DNA of 64,000 bases from DATCHW01 sp036508135 (GTDB taxonomy: Bacteria > Bacteroidota > Ignavibacteria > Tepidaquicellales > Tepidaquicellaceae), in NCBI GenBank assembly GCA_036508135.1, contig DATCHW010000308.1:80093-144092 (forward strand). The letters are read 5' to 3'. The notes under the pieces were generated by a model. That model was not told the DNA's origin and made no database searches. It saw only the letters and a list, made by a program, of their open reading frames with translations. The first letter of the stretch is position 1. Each line of letters starts with the position of its first letter. Below are positions 44,361 to 57,962 of this stretch, piece after piece. The translations under genes were made by a program, and so were the position numbers.

Positions 44361-45350
44361 ATGGGGAAAATTCATTCGGTTTTGTTACAATTTAGTTTTT
44401 TGTTTTTATTCTTTCTTATTCTGGGAAATATTTCCATTGCACAGCAAGATACATTAGTTATCGGGAAGAAATATAAAATCACTCTTTATTACGGATTTGA
44501 AGCAACGGGATTTGTCCGAAGTGTAACGGATGACACTGTAAAAATTGAAACGGAGTATAAAACTTTCAGTCTTCCAAGAAAAGATATTTCGAAGATAAAT
44601 GGTATATCTATAAAAATTTCCACTCCCGATACCACTCTCTTATCCCACGACCAAATTGAAGCTATTCGCGTATCTCCCGACCCTAATGACTCGCGATTAC
44701 TTTTTGGACCGACCGGAAAAACGCTGAAAAAAGGGAAAGCATACATTTCCACTGCAGTTTTTTTTCCGTGGATAACTATATTATTTCTTCCTTACAGTTC
44801 ATTCGGAATAACTGATTATATTAATATCGGTGCCGGTGCATCACCATATCCGCCTGTATTCTATATTACTCCCAAAATACGTCCTCTGCACTTTGAAGGA
44901 ATTGATGTCTCGTTTGGCTTAGCATACGCACAAACATATAGTTTTCAAGGTATAAATGATGACTATAATGTCGGTCTTTTTTATTTGGCTTCTACATTTG
45001 ATATTGAAAATAAATATTCATTAACTATTGGAGGGGGATTATTATATAATATTGATTGGCAACATACAAGCAAAATATATACATACCGCAGTCCGCATTT
45101 ATTGCTGGGCTTTGAAGCTCGTTCAGATAAAAATTTCAAATTTATAACAGAAAACTGGATTGATTTAGGCGGTGAAAGAGGAGCAAATTTTTCTGTGATT
45201 TCAATGGGAGGAAGATATTTTAAAGGTGGTTTTGCTCTGGATTTTGCTTTGCTGGGAGTTTTCACGAATTTTAATCCCGGGGGCAGCGGCGGAAAAACAT
45301 TCCTGATTCCTATGCCATGGATAAGTGTTGCATATAACTTTGGATTATAG
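44361..45350 (+). CDS. Putative outer-membrane protein of unknown function
   Basis: 329 residues with a signal peptide (FLFLFFLILGNISIAQ). The N-terminal half of the mature part (about 30-90) is a small beta domain: GKKYKITLYYGFEATGFVRS then DTVKIETEYKTFSLPRKDIS, like LSm-type or bacterial SH3-like 'effect of a parameter' modules. The C-terminal half (about 125-329) alternates short strands and ends in ISVAYNFGL, as beta-barrels do. I recognise no named family. It is flanked by the same purine-rich repeats on both sides, which suggests it is an insertable cassette or a hot spot for repeat growth. Confidence 0.65.
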   Translation: MGKIHSVLLQFSFLFLFFLILGNISIAQQDTLVIGKKYKITLYYGFEATGFVRSVTDDTVKIETEYKTFSLPRKDISKINGISIKISTPDTTLLSHDQIEAIRVSPDPNDSRLLFGPTGKTLKKGKAYISTAVFFPWITILFLPYSSFGITDYINIGAGASPYPPVFYITPKIRPLHFEGIDVSFGLAYAQTYSFQGINDDYNVGLFYLASTFDIENKYSLTIGGGLLYNIDWQHTSKIYTYRSPHLLLGFEARSDKNFKFITENWIDLGGERGANFSVISMGGRYFKGGFALDFALLGVFTNFNPGGSGGKTFLIPMPWISVAYNFGL

Positions 45351-45640
45351 TAAGTAGTTAGTAGCTAAGTAGTTAGTAGAAAAGAAATAAATATATCAGA
45401 GTGAAGAAGATAAGAAGGTAAGAAGGTAAGAAGGTAAGAAGGTAAGGAGTGAAGAAGTGAAATAGATAGATACAATAGAAAGTAGTAGGTAGAAAATAAA
45501 AATTAAATATTAAATATCAAAAATTAAAAATACATAAAAGAATTCAGGAGATAAGAAGTGAAGAAGTGAAGAAGTGAAGAAGTTAGATTACAGTAGAAAG
45601 TAGTTAGAAGTAAGTAAAAAAGATAATTTTGGAATATTAA
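45351..45640. repeat. Purine-rich repeats, second block
   Basis: GTAGTTAGTAGCTAAGTAGT, then AAGAAGGTAAGAAGGTAAGA and GAAGTGAAGAAGTGAAGAAG runs. Same composition and unit family as 43769-44345, so the gene at 44361 is bracketed. No gene. Confidence 0.8.
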
Positions 45641-45643
45641 TAA

Positions 45644-45668
45644 GCTGTCAGGAGGAAACTCCGACAGC
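45644..45668 (+). promoter_or_regulatory. Hairpin in the leader of the beta-mannosidase gene
   Basis: GCTGTC (45644-45649) and GACAGC (45663-45668) enclose GGAG-GAAA-CTCC, a near-perfect stem with a GAAA loop, 18 bases before ATG 45687. The T tract is absent, so it is not a clear terminator. It could protect the mRNA or end upstream transcripts. Confidence 0.45.
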
Positions 45669-45686
45669 ACACTGAAATAAATATAG

Positions 45687-48152
45687 ATGAAAGTATTTAT
45701 TACAATAGTTTTTTTATTCTTTTGTTCACAAATGGTTTTTTCAAATACTAATAAAAAAATCTTATTACATTCTAATTGGCAGTTCCGGCAGGCAGGAAAA
45801 GAGAAATGGTATCCTGCTGAAGTACCGGGAACAGTGCATACCGACCTATTGAATAATAATTTAATTCCGGACCCTTTTTTCAGAGATAACGAAAAGAAGT
45901 TGCAATGGATTGAGAATGAAGACTGGGAATATAAAACTGTTTTTGATCTAAGTGACGATACTTTTGAGCGACGTATTATCAATCTTGTTTTTGACGGATT
46001 AGACACTTATGCAAAAGTATATTTGAATGACCATCTTATTATTACTGCAGATAATATGTTCAGGAAATGGGAATATGATTGCAAAGGTATAATTGATAAA
46101 AAAGGCAATGTACTCAGGATAGTATTTAAATCACCGGTAAAAACCGGGGATAGTATTGCAAATGCATATTACATGAAAGAAGGTATTCAAGGATTACCCG
46201 GCGGAAACAGGGTCTTTACGCGTAAGGCTGCATATCATTACGGCTGGGACTGGGCTCCAAGATTTGTTACAAGCGGGATATGGCGGAATGTTTATTTGGA
46301 GACATGTAGTACAAAAAATATTGGTGAATTGGCAGTTGATATCACCGGTTTAAATGAATCAAAAGCTGACGTAATATTAAGAGCAGAAATTTCAGAAGAA
46401 ATAATAAAATATTTAAGCGAAGGAGACGTTTTAGATGAAGAGGAAATAAATTACTCGATTACTGATATGAAAGGTAATGAAATAAAATTTGAAACAATAA
46501 ACAGAGGATATTTAGTATATACAAAAAGTCTTCCGGATTATAAGATTGAAGAGGTTCTATTTAAATTTGAGATAAATAATCCTAAACTATGGTGGTGCAA
46601 TGGCTTAGGTGACCCTTATATGTATAAATACAAATTTGTTATTAAAAAAGGCGATGAGGTGATTGATGAAAAGATATTTAGTTTCGGTGTAAGAAAAATT
46701 GAACTGGTTCAGGAAAAAGATTCCGGAGGTGAAAGCTTTTACTTTAAGCTTAATGATGCTCCAATATTTATGAAAGGCGCAAACTTTATTCCAATGGACA
46801 GCTTCCTGCCGAATGTTACAAAAGAAAAATATCAAAAAATCATAAAGGATGTAAAAGAAAGCAATATGAATATGCTCAGAGTCTGGGGAGGCGGAGTATA
46901 TGAAGATGATGAATTTTATAATCAATGTGATGAGAACGGGATACTTGTCTGGCAGGATTTTATGTTTGCCTGTGCGATGAATCCGGGAGATTCTGCATTT
47001 TTGAATAATGTTAAACTGGAAGCTAAAGATAATATAAAACGATTGCAAAACCATCCCTGCATTGCACTCTGGTGTGGGAATAACGAAATTGATGAAGGCT
47101 GGAATAACTGGGGCTGGCAAAAAGAATTTAATTATGACGGAAAGGATTCTGCTTTTATACGGGATGCTTATTTAAAATTATTTAACGATATACTTCCCGA
47201 ATGCCTGAACGTCAAAGGGAAGGAAAACAGAATTGTAACAGATATTCCGGGCGGAGAATACCCTTATAATTTTATCAGGGATAATAAATATTTTTGCAGA
47301 AATTATATTCCGACATCTCCTAAGATCGGATGGGGACATCCGGAGGCGATGAAGGAAGGTGATTCCCATTACTGGGGAGTATGGTGGGGAATGGAGCCGT
47401 TTGATGTTCTGGAAAAGAAAATCCCGAGATTTATGAGTGAATATGGTTTTCAGGCGTTTCCGAATATGGAAACAATAGAAAAGTTTACTTTACCTGAAGA
47501 CCGATATTTATATTCTGATGCAATGAAATCGCATCAAAAACATCCCGTCGGATATGAAACAATTCAGAAATATATGGAAAGAGAATATTTAATACCAAAA
47601 GATTTTCAGGATTATATAAACACAAGCCAGATGTTACAGGCATACGGAATAAAAAAAGCAATCGAAGCACAAAGGCGGGCAAAGCCTTATTGTATGGGAA
47701 CACTTTACTGGCAGTTAAATGACTGCTGGCCAGTTGTATCGTGGTCATCAACTGATTATTACGGCAGATGGAAAGAATTGCAATATAAAATAAAAGATTT
47801 ATATGCAGATGTATTGGTATCCCCTATCGTTGAAGATTCTTTGCTGAAGGTATATATTATATCAGATAAACTTGAGGATTTTAAAGCAAATCTAAAGATG
47901 CTATTAATTAATTCTGATTCAGAAATTACAGTTTGGAATAAGGAAATTGAAATTGCTATTCCTGAAAATTCCAGCAAAGTATATTTTTTGATTTCGGTTA
48001 ATGAATTGCTGGAAGGTTATGATAAAAGTAAAGTTTATTTTTATGGCAGTGTACAGAATTTAAAGACAATGGAATGGTATCCGGCTAATACGTACATATT
48101 TGTTCCGATTAAAGAGAATGTTGGATATTATAAAAAAATATTTGACCATTAA
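45687..48152 (+). CDS. GH2 beta-mannosidase
   Basis: Exo-beta-mannosidase of the GH2 family: LHSNWQFRQAGKEKWYPAEV PGTVHTDLL start, then NEDWEYKTVF, HYGWDWAPRFVTSGIWRNVY, LRVWGGGVYEDD. Acid/base is Glu467 in WCGNNEID and nucleophile Glu585 in MSEYGFQAFP; the spacing and context are those of beta-mannosidases rather than beta-galactosidases. Signal peptide to about residue 19 (FFCSQMVFS). 821 residues, complete. It would remove the core beta-mannose of N-glycans or act on mannans. Confidence 0.92.
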   Translation: MKVFITIVFLFFCSQMVFSNTNKKILLHSNWQFRQAGKEKWYPAEVPGTVHTDLLNNNLIPDPFFRDNEKKLQWIENEDWEYKTVFDLSDDTFERRIINLVFDGLDTYAKVYLNDHLIITADNMFRKWEYDCKGIIDKKGNVLRIVFKSPVKTGDSIANAYYMKEGIQGLPGGNRVFTRKAAYHYGWDWAPRFVTSGIWRNVYLETCSTKNIGELAVDITGLNESKADVILRAEISEEIIKYLSEGDVLDEEEINYSITDMKGNEIKFETINRGYLVYTKSLPDYKIEEVLFKFEINNPKLWWCNGLGDPYMYKYKFVIKKGDEVIDEKIFSFGVRKIELVQEKDSGGESFYFKLNDAPIFMKGANFIPMDSFLPNVTKEKYQKIIKDVKESNMNMLRVWGGGVYEDDEFYNQCDENGILVWQDFMFACAMNPGDSAFLNNVKLEAKDNIKRLQNHPCIALWCGNNEIDEGWNNWGWQKEFNYDGKDSAFIRDAYLKLFNDILPECLNVKGKENRIVTDIPGGEYPYNFIRDNKYFCRNYIPTSPKIGWGHPEAMKEGDSHYWGVWWGMEPFDVLEKKIPRFMSEYGFQAFPNMETIEKFTLPEDRYLYSDAMKSHQKHPVGYETIQKYMEREYLIPKDFQDYINTSQMLQAYGIKKAIEAQRRAKPYCMGTLYWQLNDCWPVVSWSSTDYYGRWKELQYKIKDLYADVLVSPIVEDSLLKVYIISDKLEDFKANLKMLLINSDSEITVWNKEIEIAIPENSSKVYFLISVNELLEGYDKSKVYFYGSVQNLKTMEWYPANTYIFVPIKENVGYYKKIFDH

Positions 48153-48163
48153 TCATAAATTAT

Positions 48164-48197
48164 GTTGTTGGTGACACTTCATTCAAACACCAACAAC
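48164..48197. repeat. GTTGTTGGTG hairpin repeat
   Basis: Perfect 10-base arms GTTGTTGGTG and CACCAACAAC around a 14-base loop, with GGC after the right arm. A copy with a different loop is at 51484-51517. No T tract. It lies just after the beta-mannosidase stop and may stabilise the 3' end. Confidence 0.75.
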
Positions 48198-48318
48198 GGC
48201 ACAATTTTAATAAAGATGAGTTAGTGCTGAATTGTAAATTTATTAGCTCTGATAACTCTGAAGAATATAATAATAATTTAATTTTTGTAAAACCAAAAGA
48301 ATATAAGGGTGTTGTGAA

Positions 48319-51246
48319 ATGAAAAAGATAATTGTTTTATTTATTGCATTGATATCACAGATTTCCTTTGCTCAAAACTCTGACCTGACGCAATATGTCA
48401 ATCCTTTTATTGGCACGGGAGGCCACGGGCATACATATCCGGGAGCAAGTGTACCTTTCGGAATGATGCAGCTGAGTCCGGATACACGCCTTGAAGGGTG
48501 GGACGGATGTTCCGGTTATCATTTTTCGGATTCGATTATATTCGGTTTCTCTCATACGCATCTGAGCGGAACAGGAGTGCCTGATTACTGCGATATACTG
48601 ATAATGCCTTTTACCGGTGATACTAAGCTGAAAAATTCCGATTACGCTTCAGGCTTCAGTCATAAAAACGAAGCTGCTTCACCCGGATTTTATTCAGTCC
48701 TTCTTGAAAAATATAATATACTTGCAGAATTTACTTCTACAAAAAGAGCTGGTCTTCATAAATACACTTTTCCCGAAAGTAATTTATCGGATTTCATTAT
48801 TGATTTAAAACACAGGGATAATGTAATTGAATCGTCGATAGAAATTGTGAACAATAACGAATTAAGAGGTATGCGGCATTCGACCGGCTGGGCAAGAAAT
48901 CAATATGTATATTTCGTGATTAAGTTCTCAAAACCTTTCGAGCATTTTTCTTTTTATACAGATGATGAAATGGTGAGAGGTTTTCAGGGTACGAATGGAA
49001 AAAACGTAAAAGCAATAGTAGGTTATAAGACAAAACAAAATGAAGTGATATATGTTAAAGTTGGGATATCGGGGGTCAGCATTGAAGGAGCGTTGAGAAA
49101 TCTTGACAGCGAAATACCTGACTGGAATTTTGAAGGAGTAATAAATCAGGCGAAAGAGGAATGGAACAAAGAGTTAAGTAAAATTCAAGTCGATGGAGGG
49201 ACAATAGACAAAAAAACAATATTTTATACTGCACTTTATCATTCGATGCTGACTCCGAATACATATATGGACGTTGACGGAAATTATCTGGGGAGGGATT
49301 TCAAGATTCACAAAGCAGATAATTTTGTTAATTATACTGTTTTTTCATTATGGGATACTTACAGGGCTGAACATCCTCTGCTTACAATCATTGACCAGAA
49401 ACGGACGAATGACTTTATAAACACTTTTATTGCACAGTATGAACAAGGCAAACTTCTTCCCGTATGGGAACTATCAGCTAACGAGACATATTGCATGATA
49501 GGGTATCACGCAGTACCTGTGATTGCTGATGCTATGATAAAGAATATAAAGGGATATGATGTATATAAAGCATATGAAGCTATGAAACACAGTGCTGATA
49601 CAAGCTTATTTGGTCTAAGTTATTACAGGGAGAGCGGTTTTGTTCCGCAGGATAAAGAGCACGAATCAGTTTCAAAAACTCTTGAATATGCTTATGACGA
49701 CTGGTGTATAAGCCAGGCTGCAAAAAAACTTGAGATAACGAACGATATGGATTTTTTCAGATTCAATCAAAGGGCTCAGTATTATAAAAATTTATTCGAC
49801 CCTTCAACGGGGTTTATGCGGGCAAGAATGAACGGAGGCTGGTATAAACCATTTGACCCTCAGGAAGTAAACAACAATTATACCGAGGCAAATGCATGGC
49901 AATATAGTTTTTATGTTCCGCAGGATATGACAGGATTTATAAAACTTCATGGAGGCAAAGATAAACTGTCCGGGAAACTCGATGAATTATTTATAACAGA
50001 ATCCAAAATGTCAGGAATGGATTTGAGTGATATCACAGGACTGATAGGACAGTATGCACACGGTAATGAACCATCACATCATATGGCTTATTTATATGAT
50101 TACGTAAATCAGCCGTGGAAGACACAGGCATTAATTCACAAAATCAATACAGAGTTTTACAAAAATGACCCTGACGGTTTAATCGGAAATGAAGACTGTG
50201 GGCAGATGTCAGCATGGTTCGTTTTGAGTGCAATGGGTTTTTACCAGGTTTGTCCGGGGCAGTTGCAATATGCTATAGGCAGTCCGCTTTTTGAAAAAGT
50301 AACAATCAATCTTGAGAACGGAAATAAGTTTATCATAAGGGCAGAGAATCTTTCAGATAAAAATTATTATATACAATCTGCTGAAATGAATGGGAATAAA
50401 TACAATAAATGTTATATCACTCATAATGATATTATGAATGGTGGTGAAATTGTTTTTAAAATGGGTTCCGAGCCAAATAAAAATTGGGGAAGCAGGGATG
50501 AAGATGTTCCGGTAACATCCATTGATATTAAACCTATTGTGAAAGTGCCTGTTATTGTTTCTGAAAAACAAAGTTATCAGGGAAAACAAACCATTGAGTT
50601 GAAAACGGATATTGGTGAAGATAAGATATACTATGTTATATGCGGAGGGGAGCCGGATTTAAATTCGATATTATATACAAAACCATTTGAGATAAATGAA
50701 TCTGTAATTATCAAAGCAATTGCATATAACTCAGAAGGTGAATGCAGCAAAATTGTTTCGGCTCAATTTTATAAAGTACCCGAAGGAAGAAGTATAAAAA
50801 TAATATCAAAATACAGTCCTCAATATACAGGAGGCGGTGATGAAGCATTGATAGATTTAGAGAGAGGTGAAAAAAACTGGAGGCTTGGAAAGTGGCAGGG
50901 ATATATGGGACAGGATTTTGAAGCAATTGTTGACTTAGGAAAAGTTCAATTTGTAAAAGAAGTAAAAGCAGGATTTCTGCAGGATGTGATGTCGTGGATA
51001 TGTTTTCCGACCGATGTTGAATTTGAAATTTCAAGTGATGGAATAAATTTTACTAAAGCAGGTTTTGTAAATACTAATATGAATATTGAGAGCAAAGATT
51101 TAGAAATAAAAGATTTCGGAATTCCAATTAATAAGGAGGCACGATATATCAAAGTGATAGCAAAGAATTATGGTACATTACCAAAATGGCATCCGGGAGC
51201 GGGAGATCCGGCGTGGATATTTATTGATGAAATTTTAATCAATTAG
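48319..51246 (+). CDS. GH92 alpha-mannosidase
   Basis: Calcium-dependent exo-alpha-mannosidase. After a signal peptide (LFIALISQISFAQ) comes YVNPFIGTGGHGHTYPGASV PFGM, then GCSGYHFSD and GFSHTHLSGTG, all family signatures; the alpha-alpha barrel follows with GNEPSHHMAYLYDYVNQPWK and GNEDCGQMSAWFVLSAMGFY. Core GH92 ends near 740. A chitobiase-like Ig domain and F5/8-type module follow, closely like those of the GH20 enzyme. Typical GH92 proteins end after the core, so the extra 200 residues are a lineage-specific addition. 975 residues. Confidence 0.92.
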   Translation: MKKIIVLFIALISQISFAQNSDLTQYVNPFIGTGGHGHTYPGASVPFGMMQLSPDTRLEGWDGCSGYHFSDSIIFGFSHTHLSGTGVPDYCDILIMPFTGDTKLKNSDYASGFSHKNEAASPGFYSVLLEKYNILAEFTSTKRAGLHKYTFPESNLSDFIIDLKHRDNVIESSIEIVNNNELRGMRHSTGWARNQYVYFVIKFSKPFEHFSFYTDDEMVRGFQGTNGKNVKAIVGYKTKQNEVIYVKVGISGVSIEGALRNLDSEIPDWNFEGVINQAKEEWNKELSKIQVDGGTIDKKTIFYTALYHSMLTPNTYMDVDGNYLGRDFKIHKADNFVNYTVFSLWDTYRAEHPLLTIIDQKRTNDFINTFIAQYEQGKLLPVWELSANETYCMIGYHAVPVIADAMIKNIKGYDVYKAYEAMKHSADTSLFGLSYYRESGFVPQDKEHESVSKTLEYAYDDWCISQAAKKLEITNDMDFFRFNQRAQYYKNLFDPSTGFMRARMNGGWYKPFDPQEVNNNYTEANAWQYSFYVPQDMTGFIKLHGGKDKLSGKLDELFITESKMSGMDLSDITGLIGQYAHGNEPSHHMAYLYDYVNQPWKTQALIHKINTEFYKNDPDGLIGNEDCGQMSAWFVLSAMGFYQVCPGQLQYAIGSPLFEKVTINLENGNKFIIRAENLSDKNYYIQSAEMNGNKYNKCYITHNDIMNGGEIVFKMGSEPNKNWGSRDEDVPVTSIDIKPIVKVPVIVSEKQSYQGKQTIELKTDIGEDKIYYVICGGEPDLNSILYTKPFEINESVIIKAIAYNSEGECSKIVSAQFYKVPEGRSIKIISKYSPQYTGGGDEALIDLERGEKNWRLGKWQGYMGQDFEAIVDLGKVQFVKEVKAGFLQDVMSWICFPTDVEFEISSDGINFTKAGFVNTNMNIESKDLEIKDFGIPINKEARYIKVIAKNYGTLPKWHPGAGDPAWIFIDEILIN

Positions 51247-51400
51247 TAAGTCGAAAAATCACCTCCCTCCCACTTCAAGGGGAGGGACTGAGGGTGGGGT
51301 GTGAATCAATATTTTTATTTTGCCATATGAAAAAATTATTATATTAAAATTTCCACCTCACCCCTACCCCCTCTCCTGGAAATGAGAGGGGAATAAACTT
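51247..51400. repeat. GGGAGGG/CCCCTCC-type intergenic elements
   Basis: CTCCCTCCCACTTCAAGGGG at about 51263 followed by AGGGACTGAGGGTGGGGTG, and an inverted relative near 51355 (CCTCACCCCTACCCCCTCTC). The same element family is present at 63180-63405. No gene. Confidence 0.7.
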
Positions 51401-51403
51401 CTA

Positions 51404-51469
51404 GAGTGGCATCCGGGAGCCGGAGACCCTGCTTGGATATTTATTGATGAAATAATAATAAGCAATTAA
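51404..51469 (+). pseudogene. 3' scrap of a paralogous glycosidase gene
   Basis: The 21 codons before TAA at 51467 read EWHPGAGDPAWIFIDE then IIISN, nearly the same as the end of the GH92 product (KWHPGAGDPAWIFIDE ILIN). The DNA is similar but not identical, so it is an older duplicate, not an assembly echo. It shows that another gene with this C-terminal module was once here. Confidence 0.7.
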
Positions 51470-51483
51470 TAATTTCCAATTGT

Positions 51484-51517
51484 GTTGTTGGTGGCGCTAA
51501 GCTAAAACACCAACAAC
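51484..51517. repeat. GTTGTTGGTG hairpin repeat, second copy
   Basis: Arms GTTGTTGGTG (51484-51493) and CACCAACAAC (51508-51517), same as at 48164 with a different 14-base loop. It follows the glycosidase scrap, as the other copy follows a glycosidase gene. Confidence 0.75.
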
Positions 51518-51610
51518 GGCATCGATATTCGATTGAAGACGAGATCCTGAAATCACCGATGAATCGGATGCAAAGAACGCACAAGTTCAGGATGACAAAA
51601 TCAGAGATAA

Positions 51611-51646
51611 AAAAAAGCCGTCCCGATATATCGGGACGGCTTTTTG
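51611..51646 (-). terminator. rRNA operon terminator
   Basis: A perfect 12-base palindrome GCCGTCCCGATA/TATCGGGACGGC (51617-51640) with A/T runs on both sides. On the minus strand it is 15 bases after 5S and followed by eight T, so it ends the rRNA transcript. It would also work for plus-strand reading from the glycosidase side. Confidence 0.88.
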
Positions 51647-51654
51647 TAATTAAA

Positions 51655-51768
51655 TCTGGCGAAACCTACTCTTCCACACAATTGCTCATGCAGTACCATC
51701 GGTGATATAAGGCTTAACTACTCTGTTCGGAATGGGAAGAGGTGTAACACTCATATTAAATCACCAGA
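51655..51768 (-). rRNA. rrf: 5S rRNA
   Basis: Minus strand begins TCTGGTGATTT and ends CGCCAGA, forming the closing stem. Internal CCCATTCCGAACAGAGTAGT and ACTGCATG...GAGAGTAGG-like (GGAAGAGTAGGT) segments are standard 5S features. About 114 nt. Confidence 0.9.
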
Positions 51769-51828
51769 AAACTTATTTATTTAGAACATTTGATGCTACA
51801 AAAATGCTACCTGATCAATATAAAATAA

Positions 51829-54831
<3,003 letters not shown>

Positions 54832-54972
54832 AAAAATCTTATATTGATTACAGATAGCATTTTGTGATAATTATAGCATCAATATAAATTTGTAAAAAAA
54901 TAAATTTAATGGACAAAATGTTAAAGAACAATTGTAAAACTAATTTCAATAAAACAAAACTTTAAAATTCAG

Positions 54973-55045
54973 TGGAGTTAAGCGGAATCGAACCGCTAAC
55001 CTTCTGAATGCAAATCAGATGCTCTACCAGTTGAGCTATAACCCC
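54973..55045 (-). tRNA. tRNA-Ala (anticodon TGC)
   Basis: 73-base cloverleaf: GGGGTTA acceptor with TAACTCC, D stem GCTC/GAGC, anticodon stem TCTGA/TCAGA with loop TTTGCAT, T stem AGCGG/CCGCT with TTCGATT. CCA not encoded. In the 16S-23S spacer. Confidence 0.97.
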
Positions 55046-55075
55046 TAAATAAGTTTGAGCAGAACCTCAGATAAG

Positions 55076-55149
<74 letters not shown>

Positions 55150-55213
55150 AAAGGTAATATAAACTTAAAAGTGAGCAAGAGAAACCAGGAACTTTGGTTT
55201 TTAATATTCTCTT

Positions 55214-56736
<1,523 letters not shown>

Positions 56737-56936
56737 TTAAAACTATTAGAAAGTTATAAAACTCAAAGTTATCTGATTTCTTCTTGACTCACTATATATT
56801 CTTAATATTTGCTGGTATTTAAAAAGAACTGAAAGAATTATAGGAATTACAAATATATATAAAACTGTTTAATAAGTCAATGGATTTTATTAAAAAAAGT
56901 TGAAAAATTTTTGTTTTCTTAATGACTTACCGGTTG

Positions 56937-57950
56937 TTAGAAAACAAATAAATTGTGTTCCTGCTTTAAAGCCCTGTTCATAAGGCTTTCTGTGGCTACC
57001 TTCGGCGATTTATTTTTAAATAATATTTCATAAACCTGGTCTACGATTGGCATTTCGAGTTGATATTTCCTTGACAGATGATATGCAGATTTTGAGGTTG
57101 CTACGCCCTCTGCAACCATTTTCATTTCCTTAAGAATGGTTTTAAGCTTTTTACCTGAACCGATTTGCTCACCTACGAAGCGGTTTCGTGAGTGTTTGGA
57201 TGAACATGTGACTATCAAATCCCCTATTCCAGAGAGCCCGAAAAACGTCTCTTTTTGAGCTTTCATTATAAGACCAAGGCGCATAATTTCATTAATTCCG
57301 CGGGTCATCAGAGCTGCTTTGGTATTATCCCCGAAACCTGCTCCATCGGATATTCCCGCTGCAATTGCTATTACATTCTTTAAAGCTCCGCCGATTTCTG
57401 TTCCCCTCAGGTCTTTACTCGTATAAACCCTGAAATAATAGTTAGAAAATACATTTTGAACAATTTTTGCAATACTAAGTTTCTCACAAGCACACACAAC
57501 TGCAGTCGGAATTTTTTTGGCAACTTCTTCCGCATGAGAAGGACCGGATAAACAGGCAAAATTTTGTTTTTTTACCTTTTTAAAGATATCAGAAACAATT
57601 TCGGAAACGAGCATTTGTGAACCGTTTTCAATTCCTTTGGATGCACTTACAATTATCTGGTTTTTAAAGTCAAAATTCTTCAAAGGAGCCAAGCTTCCCC
57701 TTATAAACTGAGTTGGTGTAGTGATAAGTAAGAGCAGCTTTCCTGTTACAGCAAATTCAAGATTATCAGTAATTTGTATTGTTTTAGGAATTTTTATTTT
57801 CGGAAGGTAATAAAAGTTTTCTCTGTATTCTTTGAGAGTTTCTGCATATTCTTTATTAAATTCCCAAAGTGTGACTTTATGCCCGTTTTTATTGAGAAGA
57901 ATTGCAAGAGTAGTTCCCCACCCTCCTGCACCTAATACGGCAATTTCCAT
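56937..57950 (-). CDS. gpsA: Glycerol-3-phosphate dehydrogenase [NAD(P)+]
   Basis: Makes sn-glycerol 3-phosphate from dihydroxyacetone phosphate. N-terminal NAD(P) motif GAGGWGTT at 7-14, ASKGIENG, ALKNVIAIAAGISDGAGFGDNT (catalytic Lys region) and LSGIGDLIVTC. 337 residues. It is 12 bases after plsY on the same strand, so the pair supplies and then acylates glycerol 3-phosphate. Confidence 0.95.
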   Translation of the reverse strand: MEIAVLGAGGWGTTLAILLNKNGHKVTLWEFNKEYAETLKEYRENFYYLPKIKIPKTIQITDNLEFAVTGKLLLLITTPTQFIRGSLAPLKNFDFKNQIIVSASKGIENGSQMLVSEIVSDIFKKVKKQNFACLSGPSHAEEVAKKIPTAVVCACEKLSIAKIVQNVFSNYYFRVYTSKDLRGTEIGGALKNVIAIAAGISDGAGFGDNTKAALMTRGINEIMRLGLIMKAQKETFFGLSGIGDLIVTCSSKHSRNRFVGEQIGSGKKLKTILKEMKMVAEGVATSKSAYHLSRKYQLEMPIVDQVYEILFKNKSPKVATESLMNRALKQEHNLFVF

Positions 57951-57962
57951 AATAAAAAAGTT

